DNA from: Haloferax marinum
Lineage (GTDB): Archaea; Halobacteriota; Halobacteria; Halobacteriales; Haloferacaceae
Assembly: GCF_009674625.1 (NCBI RefSeq)
Contig: NZ_WKJQ01000001.1
Span: forward strand, 1,984,001-2,048,000
Length of the DNA: 64,000 nt
Reading direction: 5' to 3'
The translations under genes and the position numbers were made by a program. This document shows positions 23,506 through 32,379 of the stretch, one piece after another (position 1 is the first letter of the stretch; every line of letters begins with the position of its first letter). Below the pieces are notes generated by a model that searched no databases, had not been told where the DNA came from, and was given only the letters and a program-made list of their open reading frames with translations.

Positions 23506-25085
23506 TGAAGGCATCCGACCTCCTCGTCAGATGCCTCGAAACAGAGGGTGTCGAGTACGTGTTCGGGCTCCCGGGAGAAGAACTCGAGGGCCTGCTGTTC
23601 TCACTTCGAGATTCGGACATCCAGTTCATCCCAGTTCGACACGAACAGGGTGCGGCGTTCATGGCCGACGTTCACGGTCGGTTGACGGGCGAAGCCGGTG
23701 TCTGCCTCTCGACACTGGGACCGGGTGCCACGAATCTTCTCACGGGCGTCGCGGACGCCCATCTGGACAAGTCCCCACTTGTCGCGATTACGGGACAAGG
23801 GGGGCTCGAGCGCCTCCATCAGGAGAGCCATCAGGCCCTCGACATCGTCCACATGTTCGAGCCGGTCGTGAAGTGGAACACACAGATCACCGATGCCGAG
23901 ATCATCCCGGAGTCGGTACGCAAGGCGTTCAAGCTCGCCGAGTACGAGAAACCCGGTGCGACCCACCTCGAGTTCCCCGAGGACGTTGCAGCACAAGAAC
24001 TCGACGCAGAGCCGCTTCCAACTCGGCCACGTGTGCGACGGGCTGCCCCCGACGAACAGTCACTCGACCACGCCGTCGAACTCCTCGAGGACGCAGACAC
24101 CCCGCTGGTGTTAGCCGGTAACGGTGCCGTCCGAACGTCAACATCGAACCGGTTGCGCGAACTTGTCGACCACGCTGGGATGCCCGTCGTCGCGACGTAC
24201 ATGGGAAAGGGAGCGGTCTCGGATCGTCTCGATAATTCGCTGATGACACTCGGTTCCGGACCGCAGTCCGAGGCGTCCACGGCAATCTCACGAGCCGATT
24301 GTGTACTCGCAGTCGGCTACGACATCGCTGAGCACGACCCTCGCTCGTGGAACGCCGACCTCGATAAGGCCATCATCCACGTCGACCACGAGCCTGCAGA
24401 AGTTTACCGACACTACAATCCTGACGTGGAAATCGTCGCGGACATCTCGACGGTCCTCCGAGAGCTACGGATGCATCTCGATTCCGTGTCTGGACCGGAG
24501 TGGTGTCAGGACCTGCGCGAGCGAATCGTCGCGGACGTGCAACGAAAACCCGAGTCAGACGACCCATTCTCGGTGAAACGGACGCTGCCGTTCCTCCGAG
24601 AGGTGATGGCTGACGAAGACATTCTAATCTCTGACGTTGGGAGTCACAAGATGGCGATCGCACAGAACTTCCCCACCTACGAACCCAACACGTGCATCAT
24701 CTCGAACGGGTTGGCAAGCATGGGAATTGCCGTTCCCGGCGGAATCGCTGCCGATCTCGCGACCGATGCGAACGTCGTCGTCGCGACCGGCGACGGTGGG
24801 TTTCTGATGAATGCGGCCGAGATAGAGACGGCCACCCGCCTCGACCTCGGGTATACGATTATCGTGTTCAACGACGACGACTACGGCCTCATCTCGGAGA
24901 ACCAGGTCGCACACACCGGTGAACACTTCGGAACCGAACTGACGAACCCTGACTTCGAGCGATTCGCCGAGAGCTTCGGAATCGATAGCTACCGGCCAGA
25001 GACGTGGGGCGAGGTCGAGACCGTTCTCGAAAATGTCGTTCCTGCGAACGAGATGTCCCTGGTCGAGATCACGCTTGGGCAGTGA
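23505..25085 (+). CDS. Thiamine-diphosphate enzyme, acetolactate-synthase-like; candidate 2-oxoglutarate decarboxylase
   Basis: The 526-residue protein has catalytic Glu47 in VRHEQGAAFMAD and a central domain starting near residue 185. The ThDP/Mg motif GDGGFLMNAAEIETA, followed by FNDDDYGLI, lies near residues 426-455. Sequence places it with catabolic acetolactate-synthase-like enzymes. In the cyanobacterium Synechococcus PCC 7002 an enzyme once labelled this way is 2-oxoglutarate decarboxylase and is encoded beside succinate-semialdehyde dehydrogenase, the arrangement seen here. Acetolactate synthase remains possible, but no small subunit or other ilv gene is near. Confidence 0.8.
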   Translation: MKASDLLVRCLETEGVEYVFGLPGEELEGLLFSLRDSDIQFIPVRHEQGAAFMADVHGRLTGEAGVCLSTLGPGATNLLTGVADAHLDKSPLVAITGQGGLERLHQESHQALDIVHMFEPVVKWNTQITDAEIIPESVRKAFKLAEYEKPGATHLEFPEDVAAQELDAEPLPTRPRVRRAAPDEQSLDHAVELLEDADTPLVLAGNGAVRTSTSNRLRELVDHAGMPVVATYMGKGAVSDRLDNSLMTLGSGPQSEASTAISRADCVLAVGYDIAEHDPRSWNADLDKAIIHVDHEPAEVYRHYNPDVEIVADISTVLRELRMHLDSVSGPEWCQDLRERIVADVQRKPESDDPFSVKRTLPFLREVMADEDILISDVGSHKMAIAQNFPTYEPNTCIISNGLASMGIAVPGGIAADLATDANVVVATGDGGFLMNAAEIETATRLDLGYTIIVFNDDDYGLISENQVAHTGEHFGTELTNPDFERFAESFGIDSYRPETWGEVETVLENVVPANEMSLVEITLGQ

Positions 25086-25371
25086 CACAGCGGTTTCTCA
25101 CCGGAGCTTTCGCGACTCACGCCCGCCTTGTTCGGCGCTCGGTTCCGAGAACAGAGTGTCGGAACGCTCGCGCCTCACGGGAAGGGCGGGACCCTCTCGC
25201 TGTTACAGGTAGTTCATTCTACTTGCAGACTACAGGTCGCGTACCCATCATCCGTTTGTGCTTCGAGTGGACCAGTACGGGTGCTGTCGGTCGTGTCACC
25301 CACATAATGGTAACGCGGATGCGTGTGAAAATATCGCCCCTTGATACAGACACGGGGCGAATGTAGAACAC

Positions 25372-26466
25372 ATGTACGACCCGGTCCCGCTGCAGGTCTC
25401 CACTCTCGGATTCGCGATAGTCGGCCTGCTGGTACTGGTGCTGGCAATCGTCACGATCTGGCAGATGGTGCGATTCGTCGACGCGTACGATAAACAGGCG
25501 CTCACCGTGTTCGGCGAGTATCGCGGCTTGCTCGAGCCGGGCATCAACTTCGTTCCCCCGTTCGTCTCGCGCACGTACACGTTCGATATGCGTACCCAGA
25601 CAATGGATGTGCCCCGACAGGAGGCGATTACGCGGGATAACTCTCCCGTGACAGCGGATGCCGTCGTCTATCTCCGTGTGATGGACGCGAAGAAGGCGTT
25701 CCTGGAGGTCGAAGACTACAAGACAGCGGTTTCGAACCTCGCCCAGACAACGCTCCGGGCAGTCATCGGCGACATGGAACTGGACGACACGCTGAACAAG
25801 CGCCAGGAGATCAACGCTCGCATCCGCAAGGAACTAGACGAACCCACCGACGAATGGGGGATCCGCGTCGAGTCGGTCGAGGTCCGGGAGGTCAACCCCA
25901 GTCAGGAGGTTCAACAAGCGATGGAACAGCAAACCGGCGCAGAGCGGAGACGCCGGGCCACGATCCTCGAAGCACAGGGCGAACGCCGGAGTGCGGTCGA
26001 GAAAGCCGAAGGAGACAAGCAGTCGAACATCATTCGAGCGCAAGGTGAAAAACAGAGCCAAATCCTCGAGGCACAGGGCGATGCGATCTCGACGGTGCTG
26101 CGGGCGAAGTCCGCCGAATCGATGGGCGAGCGCGCGATCATCGACAAAGGAATGGACACGCTCGAAGCGATCGGTCGGGGAGAGTCGACGACGTTCGTCC
26201 TCCCCCAGGAACTCACATCGCTGGTTGGTCGCTACGGCAAACACCTCACGGGGAGCGACGTGGCGACCAATGGGCACCGGCTAGATAGCCTTGGATTCGA
26301 CGCCGAGACCCGCGAACTCATCGGACTCGACGACATCAAGGAGATCCTCGGCGAGATCGACAAGGCCGCCGAGATGGACGTCGAAGAGCTGGAACAGCAG
26401 GCCAAGGCGGTCAAAGACGGGACCCCAAACTCCGTGGGTGCCGACCACGCCGGTGACGGAGCATGA
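25372..26466 (+). CDS. SPFH/stomatin-like membrane protein
   Basis: The 364-residue protein has one N-terminal transmembrane helix (residues 10-33), an SPFH domain (FGEYRGLLEPGINFVPPF, then MRTQTMDVPRQEAITRDNSP) and a long Ala/Glu-rich coiled coil (residues 180-250). Such proteins assemble into ring-shaped membrane scaffolds and control membrane proteases or microdomains. Its usual NfeD partner is not adjacent; a 91-residue protein overlaps its end by 4 nt instead. About 285 nt of apparently non-coding DNA precede it. Confidence 0.87.
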   Translation: MYDPVPLQVSTLGFAIVGLLVLVLAIVTIWQMVRFVDAYDKQALTVFGEYRGLLEPGINFVPPFVSRTYTFDMRTQTMDVPRQEAITRDNSPVTADAVVYLRVMDAKKAFLEVEDYKTAVSNLAQTTLRAVIGDMELDDTLNKRQEINARIRKELDEPTDEWGIRVESVEVREVNPSQEVQQAMEQQTGAERRRRATILEAQGERRSAVEKAEGDKQSNIIRAQGEKQSQILEAQGDAISTVLRAKSAESMGERAIIDKGMDTLEAIGRGESTTFVLPQELTSLVGRYGKHLTGSDVATNGHRLDSLGFDAETRELIGLDDIKEILGEIDKAAEMDVEELEQQAKAVKDGTPNSVGADHAGDGA

Positions 26467-26738
26467 CTTCTGAAGAGAACCTTCCGGCAGACTGGGTGCT
26501 AGAGACCGAGCAGACGACACACGACGAATTCATGGGCCGCGATTATACCACAGTGCTCTATCGCCAGGAACACACCAGAAGCGCGGTATACATCAACGAG
26601 GTCATCGACGGCAGGAACGTTTGGGAATACAACGTGCATCACTCGGGGAGGGACGGTGACCTTGGAACCGCCGCAGACCTGGAAACGGCGAAGCAAATCG
26701 CGTTCGCGTTAATGAACGACTCCAGCGCCAGCGTGTGA
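26463..26738 (+). CDS. Small hypothetical protein coupled to the SPFH gene
   Basis: The 91-residue soluble, acidic protein starts with an ATGA overlap at the SPFH stop codon, so it is cotranslated with it. No family is recognised. It contains a compact stretch of alternating hydrophobic residues (TTVLYRQEHTRSAVYINEV) suggestive of a small beta sheet, and ends with a helix (TAKQIAFALMND). A role with the SPFH scaffold is the only contextual hint. Confidence 0.6.
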   Translation: MTSEENLPADWVLETEQTTHDEFMGRDYTTVLYRQEHTRSAVYINEVIDGRNVWEYNVHHSGRDGDLGTAADLETAKQIAFALMNDSSASV

Positions 26739-26822
26739 TATCCGACGCACCGTCGACGATGGGGTCCCCTCGCCGGATACAATAGATGCGTACGATCACC
26801 CGAACGTGGATCTGATCGGGGC

Positions 26823-27251
26823 TTACCCCTGGGTCTGACGGACGAACTCGTCGAGTTCTGCTTCAATGAGCGTCGAAACCCGTTCGCTATATCGCCAGAG
26901 CGCTGCATTGAGTCGCTCTTCGGTCTCGTCGTCGAGACCGTCTCCGCCACGAAGGACGGAATCTTTGCTGATCTGTGGGTGATAGACACAGACCACACCG
27001 AGTGAGGCATCCGAGCTTGAGGTCCCCGCTGTGTGGATCCCGTATTGGTCAGTTCCCCAGACACCATCGCCGCCCTCTCGCTCCAGTTCAGAGTCGAACG
27101 CGTCGAGCAGTTGTATCTCTTCGGCGGAGAGGATGGGATCGTCACCTTCGAACAGTTCAGTGTACGCCTCCATCCGGGCACTCTTCGTCCACTGTTCCAA
27201 CTGGGAACGCGCCCGTAGTACAAGTTGTCGTTCGTCTGGAAACTCGGCCAT
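26823..27251 (-). CDS. Hypothetical haloarchaeal protein
   Basis: This 142-residue acidic protein starts at ATG 27251 (MAEFPDERQLVLRARSQLEQW); an upstream start at 27308 adds an unlikely extension. It looks mostly helical, with a central HPQISKDSVLRGGDGLDD and a C-terminal amphipathic helix. No motif gives a function. It is convergent with the 91-residue gene and has no operon partner. Confidence 0.6.
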   Translation of the reverse strand: MAEFPDERQLVLRARSQLEQWTKSARMEAYTELFEGDDPILSAEEIQLLDAFDSELEREGGDGVWGTDQYGIHTAGTSSSDASLGVVCVYHPQISKDSVLRGGDGLDDETEERLNAALWRYSERVSTLIEAELDEFVRQTQG

Positions 27252-27430
27252 AGTCAGTAGAGAACGGCCAACCGAATCAACGTTCGTGTGCCTGCGGTCG
27301 GTGGGCAACGGTGGTCACATCCGTGAAATACTCGACGCATCTCCAGTCAGAATTCCTCATCGCCGGTGTCGCTGATGGCCTGTTCGTGACGGAGCAACGC
27401 AGGCCGAAGGGCGAGTTAGGAAGGGGTAGT

Positions 27431-29365
27431 TCACCTCCTGTAGTCCTCGATCAACCCGCCCCGCAGCACGATTTCGACCTGTCGCGGGTTCAATCTGTGC
27501 TCGACCGAGAACGTCGTATCCTGCGTGGCGTTGCGCACGGTGACCTTGCGGCCGTTCTGTATCTCCTCGCGAACGGCCGGCAGTTCGAGGGTATCACCCT
27601 GGTCGATGGCGTCGTAGTCGTCCCGGTCGGCGAACTCGAGCGGCACGATGCCGAAGTTCACGAGGTTCTGCCAGTGGATGCGCGCATAGCTGACCGCCAG
27701 TGCGGCCCGCATCCCCAGATAGTACGGTGCCAGCGCCGCGTGCTCGCGTGAGCTCCCCTGCCCGTAGTTCGATCCGCCGACGACCAGCCACGGTGCTCCC
27801 TGCTCCTGGGCTCGCTTGTAGAATCCCTGCTCGATCTGGTCGAACACCCACTCGCTGATCTTCGGGATGTTCGACCGGTAGGGAAGCACCTCCGAGCCGG
27901 CGGGCATGATCTCGTCGGTCGAAATGTCGTCGCCGACCTTCATCAACACGGGGCCGGTGATCGCATCCGGCACGCGTTCGAACGCCGGGAGGGACTTCAC
28001 GTTTGGTCCTTTCTCCAACTCGCCGCCGGGCGTCTCCGGCGGTGCACTGAGTGCCGACTCGTCGACGATGATTTCCTCGGGCTCAGTCCAGTTTGGATAC
28101 GCAATTCCGTGCGTCTCCTCGAGAGTGCGCGGGTCCGTGATCTCACCGGTGAGTGCGCTGGCGGCCGCAGTTTCGGGACTACAGAGAAAGACGCTGTCCT
28201 CGCGGGTGCCGGTGCGCCCGGGGAAGTTCCGCGGCACGGTTCGAAGGCTGTTCCGGCCAGAGGCAGGTGCCTGCCCCATCCCGATACAACCGTTGCATCC
28301 GGCCTGATGGACGCGGGCACCGCTCGCGTACAGCTTGCCGAGATACCCCATCTCGGTCAGGTTCTGGAGCATCTGCCGGGAGGTGGGATTCACGTCGAAG
28401 CTGATCTCGGGTGGGACTCGCTGTCCATCGACGATCATCGCCGGAACCGCGAAGTCTCGGAGTCCCGGGTTCGCGCTGGAGCCGATGTAGGCCTGGTAGA
28501 TCTCCTCGCCCTGCACATCCGCCACCGGAACGACGTTGCCCGGACTAGATGGCTTGGCGATCATGGGCTCGATCTCGTCGAGTCGAATCGTCTCCGTCAC
28601 GTGGTACTCGGCGTCGTCGTCGGCGTGGAGCGGTTTGAACTCATCCGCACGGTGTTGCTGGGCGAGGAACCGCTCGACGGCGTCGTCGGCCGGGAACACG
28701 GTACTCGTGGCACCCAGTTCGGTACCCATGTTGGCGATGACGTGGCGATCCATCGCGGTCAGCGAGTCCAGCCCAGAGCCGTGGTATTCGATAACGCGCC
28801 CGACGCCGCCGTCGACGTCGTGGCGTCGCAACATCTCGAGGATGATGTCCTTCGCGCTGCACCACTCGGGGAGTTCGCCCCGCAGCTCGACGCCCCACAC
28901 CTCCGGCATGTCCACGTGGTAGGGCTCGCCTGCCATCGCCATCGCGACGTCGAGACCGCCGGCCCCGATAGCCAACATGCCCATCGCACCCGCGGCCGGT
29001 GTGTGCGAGTCCGAGCCGAGCAACGTCTTCCCCGGGACGCCGAACCGCTCCTGGTGGACGGGGTGGGAGACGCCGTTGCCGGCGGGCGAGAACCAGATCC
29101 CCCACTTCTGGCAGGCGCTTCGCAAGAACAGGTGGTCGTCGGGGTTCTTGTTGTCCTCTTGGATGAGGTTGTGGTCCACGTACTGGGCGGAGAGCTCGGT
29201 TTCGAGGTGATCGACCCCCATGGCTTCGAGTTCGAGCATGACCATCGTCCCCGTGGCGTCCTGGGTCAACGTCTGATCGATGTCCAGGGCGATTTCTTCA
29301 CCCGGCTCCATCCGACCCTCGACGAGGTGGTCTTCGATGAGTTTCTCCGTGACAGTCCCTGGCAT
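27431..29365 (-). CDS. Aconitase family hydratase (aconitate hydratase, AcnA-like subgroup)
   Basis: This 644-residue protein has the aconitase domain order: GSDSHTPAAGAMGMLAIG near residue 120, GCNGCIGMGQAP with two cluster Cys (357, 360), and a C-terminal swivel domain with GSNYGQGSSREHAAL. The segment that normally supplies the third cluster ligand (GSCTN) reads GSSANPG, with Ser297 in place of Cys; this seems characteristic of a divergent subgroup but deserves checking. ATG 29365 is chosen. Near the shunt-like pair at 22-25 kb it may extend a TCA-related set. Confidence 0.83.
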   Translation of the reverse strand: MPGTVTEKLIEDHLVEGRMEPGEEIALDIDQTLTQDATGTMVMLELEAMGVDHLETELSAQYVDHNLIQEDNKNPDDHLFLRSACQKWGIWFSPAGNGVSHPVHQERFGVPGKTLLGSDSHTPAAGAMGMLAIGAGGLDVAMAMAGEPYHVDMPEVWGVELRGELPEWCSAKDIILEMLRRHDVDGGVGRVIEYHGSGLDSLTAMDRHVIANMGTELGATSTVFPADDAVERFLAQQHRADEFKPLHADDDAEYHVTETIRLDEIEPMIAKPSSPGNVVPVADVQGEEIYQAYIGSSANPGLRDFAVPAMIVDGQRVPPEISFDVNPTSRQMLQNLTEMGYLGKLYASGARVHQAGCNGCIGMGQAPASGRNSLRTVPRNFPGRTGTREDSVFLCSPETAAASALTGEITDPRTLEETHGIAYPNWTEPEEIIVDESALSAPPETPGGELEKGPNVKSLPAFERVPDAITGPVLMKVGDDISTDEIMPAGSEVLPYRSNIPKISEWVFDQIEQGFYKRAQEQGAPWLVVGGSNYGQGSSREHAALAPYYLGMRAALAVSYARIHWQNLVNFGIVPLEFADRDDYDAIDQGDTLELPAVREEIQNGRKVTVRNATQDTTFSVEHRLNPRQVEIVLRGGLIEDYRR

Positions 29366-29655
29366 AGAGTAGAGATACGTCGCTTGCCCACTTTGCTCTT
29401 CGGCCACGATTCGACTACACTCGCCCAGGCAGGAAGATACGGGCGGCCGCCACAGCATTGTGAGACTAATTGGGGCACCCATCCATGATGGTCCTCGATG
29501 ACGTCGCGCCCAACTTCCGGGTTCGCAGCGAGAAGTCTTGGAATGACTGTTCGAAGCTGCTCTTTCTCACGTTCGTGCTTCGCCGTGAACCCTCGTACAT
29601 CCCCGTCGGAATCTCACCATCTCCGTTCCCTCGAAGACAGCAAGTGTCCGATGGG

Positions 29656-29913
29656 TTACGCGTCTCCCTCAGACTGATACGGTTCCCCGACCGCTTTCCG
29701 TGGAAGTACGTTGTGGAGTGCGGACTCGATATCAGCAGCCGATTCGAACGACTCAAGTGACGTCTCAGAAACCAATTTGCCCAGGTTTGTATCACCGTCA
29801 GCCAATATCAACCTGACATCAGAGAGTTCCTCGGATGCTGTAGACCGTCCGATGGGATACTCGATTTCATCGAGCACGGTCGAAATATCACTGAACTTAA
29901 TTTCGCGAGCCAT
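29656..29913 (-). CDS. DUF5789 family protein
   Basis: The 85-residue acidic protein has the typical family frame: MAREIKFSDI start, EYPIGRSTA, ILADGDTNLG, SFESAADI and the invariant-looking end LPRKAVGEPYQSEG. The family is restricted to haloarchaea and has no known function. The gene is alone. Confidence 0.82.
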   Translation of the reverse strand: MAREIKFSDISTVLDEIEYPIGRSTASEELSDVRLILADGDTNLGKLVSETSLESFESAADIESALHNVLPRKAVGEPYQSEGDA

Positions 29914-30353
29914 ACTCGCAGCTACGTCCGGGAAGGGGATAAGTCCCGTAACTGGTGTGACGAACAGTCTCCGGTGATTGAGATTCTCGGCAGTCCTTTT
30001 GATCGGTGAAATCTACGTTATCGACCGATTCTATCGAGCTTCCGGTTATGTTCAATAGAGAACGGTGTTCCACGGAAATTCCACAGGCCATGCACACAGG
30101 AAGCGTGGAAGGCCACACGTAGTTTCCCACAAACGGACGAGTGGGGCCGGAACAATGTTATGCAGAGACGAGTTTTTGAGTACTCGGCTGACATCGGCCA
30201 TCAGGGGAGGCGGTTCGTCTACATTCACTCGTATGATAAAAAGTGACTATCGACGCAAAGATGCGCAGGTTTCGAGTGTCACTCACATAATCAAAATCTT
30301 CTCACGTGTAAAATTCGCTGCAATTGATGCACCTCTGGAGAGAGGGATGTAGT
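29914..30353. other. Intergenic stretch, about 440 bp
   Basis: No gene, repeat or strong hairpin is evident. The last 100 nt are AT-rich (ataatcaaaatcttctc) and probably hold the promoter for the downstream HTH gene. Confidence 0.4.
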
Positions 30354-30689
30354 ATGTCGAACGACAGTCTCGACGCGTGTCTCCACCTTGTCGCCGACAA
30401 GAACCGACGACGAATCATCCACCACTTGCGCCACGAGGCTGACGAGACCACGACGGTTGACGAGATTGTCGACCAGTTCCACAGTAGTGGTTCTGACTCC
30501 AAGAACGACCCACTGCAGGACCGGAAAAATCTCTTCATTCAATTATACCATGTCCACCTGCCGAAGTTGGCAGAATACGGTATCGTCGAGTTCGAACACA
30601 GAACCGGAACCGTCCGGTACCACCCCAACGAACAGGTCGAGACAGTGCTCGACTCGCTCTCTGAGGCAGTGTCGCTGCCGAATCCCTGA
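30354..30689 (+). CDS. Winged-helix protein of the DUF7344/ArsR-like type
   Basis: The 111-residue protein has LHLVADKNRRRIIHHLRHEA at residues 10-29, followed by TTTVDEIVDQF and YHVHLPKLAEYGIVEFEHRT. This is the characteristic order of the small haloarchaeal winged-helix regulators (DUF7344). It probably binds DNA as a dimer. ATG 30354 is chosen over 30324, which adds a short unlikely extension. It heads a cluster made only of regulators. Confidence 0.8.
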   Translation: MSNDSLDACLHLVADKNRRRIIHHLRHEADETTTVDEIVDQFHSSGSDSKNDPLQDRKNLFIQLYHVHLPKLAEYGIVEFEHRTGTVRYHPNEQVETVLDSLSEAVSLPNP

Positions 30690-30779
30690 TGCTGACGTCA
30701 CTCAACTGGAGACGACAGGTCTTCCAGAGCGGTGATTCGATGCTGCCAGATTCGCCTGGTGTCACTCCGATTCGTGTCG

Positions 30780-31091
30780 CTAGTCGGCCGGTTGGACGAC
30801 GACGATCCCATTGCTCTGAACAGTTACACCATGGCCAGCGAACTCGAACGAGACGGTAGTGACTCCGTCAGTCGAGTGACACCCACTGGAATCAAAGAGC
30901 GCATCGAGGGCGTCTGGGTCGACCGTATTGTATAACAGTTCGAGCGCCGTGGGCTCACGATTTGCCGCGATTGCGACAGTCTCGATAACCGCTGTACTCG
31001 GGGCCTGCGTCGACCAGTCGTACTCGGCTCGAATGACACCGTCCGCATCCGTACCCGGGCTGTGGTCGTCTCTCCTATCGAAGCCAGTCAT
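30780..31091 (-). CDS. HalOD1 output-domain protein, copy 1
   Basis: In this 103-residue protein the HalOD1 (halobacterial output domain 1) pattern is complete: STAVIETVAIAANREPTAL, then YNTVDPDALDALF, VSFEFAGHGVTVQSNGIVVV. These small domains are usually found downstream of haloarchaeal sensors, but their biochemical role is unknown. It lies directly downstream of, and on the same strand as, the TrmB-family gene at 31191. Confidence 0.83.
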   Translation of the reverse strand: MTGFDRRDDHSPGTDADGVIRAEYDWSTQAPSTAVIETVAIAANREPTALELLYNTVDPDALDALFDSSGCHSTDGVTTVSFEFAGHGVTVQSNGIVVVQPAD

Positions 31092-31190
31092 GAGTGATAC
31101 CGCCAGTACGTCGGTGCAGGCGTCTGGCCATGCAGATTACGGTAGTACAGGTTCACGCTGTCGATGGTCGAGTTGTTCTAGTGAATGCAG

Positions 31191-31988
31191 TCAATTTGGA
31201 TTCTCCGTGTCGAGTCGCCAGGTGAAGATAGCCTTCAGAACCACGACCAGACTGTTCGTGTCACCCTCGCCCCAGATGGCGGTTTCCGACCGCGGGTCAG
31301 ACGGACTCGCGTCCTCACCGTTGACGAGCGCGCTCACGAGAGTTTTTCGCCCGTCGACCATCATGAGTCGTCCCGCCGACGTGTCCGACCAGACCCACAG
31401 CGATTCGAACATCGTCGCGCCGGGAATCTCCTCTTGAATGTGTTCTTGGACCTCCGCCGACACCCCGGCGAGATGAATCGAAACACCCCGCTCTGCGGCC
31501 TCGCCCAACCCGTCGATTAACTCGTCCGTGAGGAGGTCCTCGACGGTCATGTAGACGAGTTCCTCTTCCGCGCTCGCGATGAACTCCAGAACTCGCTCCG
31601 TGACCGCCGTCTGCCCGTCTACCGTCCAGACGCCGCGTTGTTCGGCCCGTCGTTCGGTGGGTTCGAGTTCACTGAGCGCCGTCTGGAGGAGTTCCGCGCG
31701 GTGTTCTAGCTCGTGTACGAATGTCCCACTCGCGGTTTCGGCGGAGATTGCCCAGAACTGCTTGGGCGACGATTGGAGGATATCGACGAGTCCCCGGTCG
31801 TGTAACTCGTCGATTGCGTCGTATACTCGAGTGCGTGGCACCTCAGACACTTGGCTGACGTCTCTGGCTGTCCCCGTGCCGAGGCTCGCAAGCGCGACAA
31901 ATGTCCGCGCGGCGTAAGCACTCAACCCGAACCGTTCGAGTTGCTGAATCGCGACGGACTGTGGGTCCTCGTCTGGATTGTTACTCAT
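31191..31988 (-). CDS. TrmB family transcriptional regulator, copy 1
   Basis: The 265-residue protein has an N-terminal TrmB winged helix (LERFGLSAYAARTFVALASL, then VPRTRVYDAIDELHDRGLVDI, residues 17-70). A coiled linker and a phospholipase-D-like effector domain (RGVWTVDGQTAV, EEELVYMTVEDL) follow. TrmB proteins respond to sugars in characterised cases, but no sugar transporter is adjacent. It is transcribed divergently from a second TrmB gene at 32380. Confidence 0.87.
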   Translation of the reverse strand: MSNNPDEDPQSVAIQQLERFGLSAYAARTFVALASLGTGTARDVSQVSEVPRTRVYDAIDELHDRGLVDILQSSPKQFWAISAETASGTFVHELEHRAELLQTALSELEPTERRAEQRGVWTVDGQTAVTERVLEFIASAEEELVYMTVEDLLTDELIDGLGEAAERGVSIHLAGVSAEVQEHIQEEIPGATMFESLWVWSDTSAGRLMMVDGRKTLVSALVNGEDASPSDPRSETAIWGEGDTNSLVVVLKAIFTWRLDTENPN

Positions 31989-32379
31989 CGGTCAGGCGGA
32001 TGTGGGTCATTGTGAGTCCAGCCACGGAGAGCGTCCGAGCGGAACGAAGCAGTGCGGTGGGTGGGACATAGAATTGGCCCGCGTACAGGTACAATGGTTG
32101 GCCTTCACCCGGTATACCTCTTTTGTGATTAAACGGGTGACACTCTATACTCTCGTGTATTCATGGTTCGATGCTGAGAAACCCAGAGCCGCCTCTTGTC
32201 ACTAATATACTCACAAAACGGTTTTGCTGAATCCGCATATGAAGCGGTTCCAGACGCTTACACCTCCCATCTCACCTCTCGTCCACATTCTCTGTCCAAA
32301 ACTGAGTGACAATACCTATCCGTATCGGGAGCAAACTAATTTGAGAATCACTGGGGAACACCCCGTGAGGTTGGGACAC
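31989..32379. promoter_or_regulatory. Divergent control region between the two TrmB genes
   Basis: It contains a perfect 7-bp inverted repeat tcacccg/cgggtga (32105-32111 and 32134-32140) spaced by 22 nt, surrounding an AT-rich core (tcttttgtgattaaa). The related string gataaaccgggtgaa occurs upstream of the HalOD1 gene ending at 33214 (33556-33570, other strand), so it may be a shared operator. No small gene is supported. Confidence 0.45.

Noticed and set aside
23505-25085. Anabolic acetolactate synthase (ilvB) assignment
   Set aside because: No ilvN, ilvC or leu gene is nearby and the gene is fused by overlap to a semialdehyde dehydrogenase; kept only as an alternative.
28109-29488. A 459-codon open frame on the plus strand opposite the aconitase gene
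   Set aside because: It is the complement of a strongly supported coding sequence, has no recognisable domain and shadow-like composition.
29470-29760. A 96-codon plus-strand frame between the aconitase and DUF5789 genes
   Set aside because: It overlaps the DUF5789 gene on the other strand and lacks a start signal, promoter or family resemblance.
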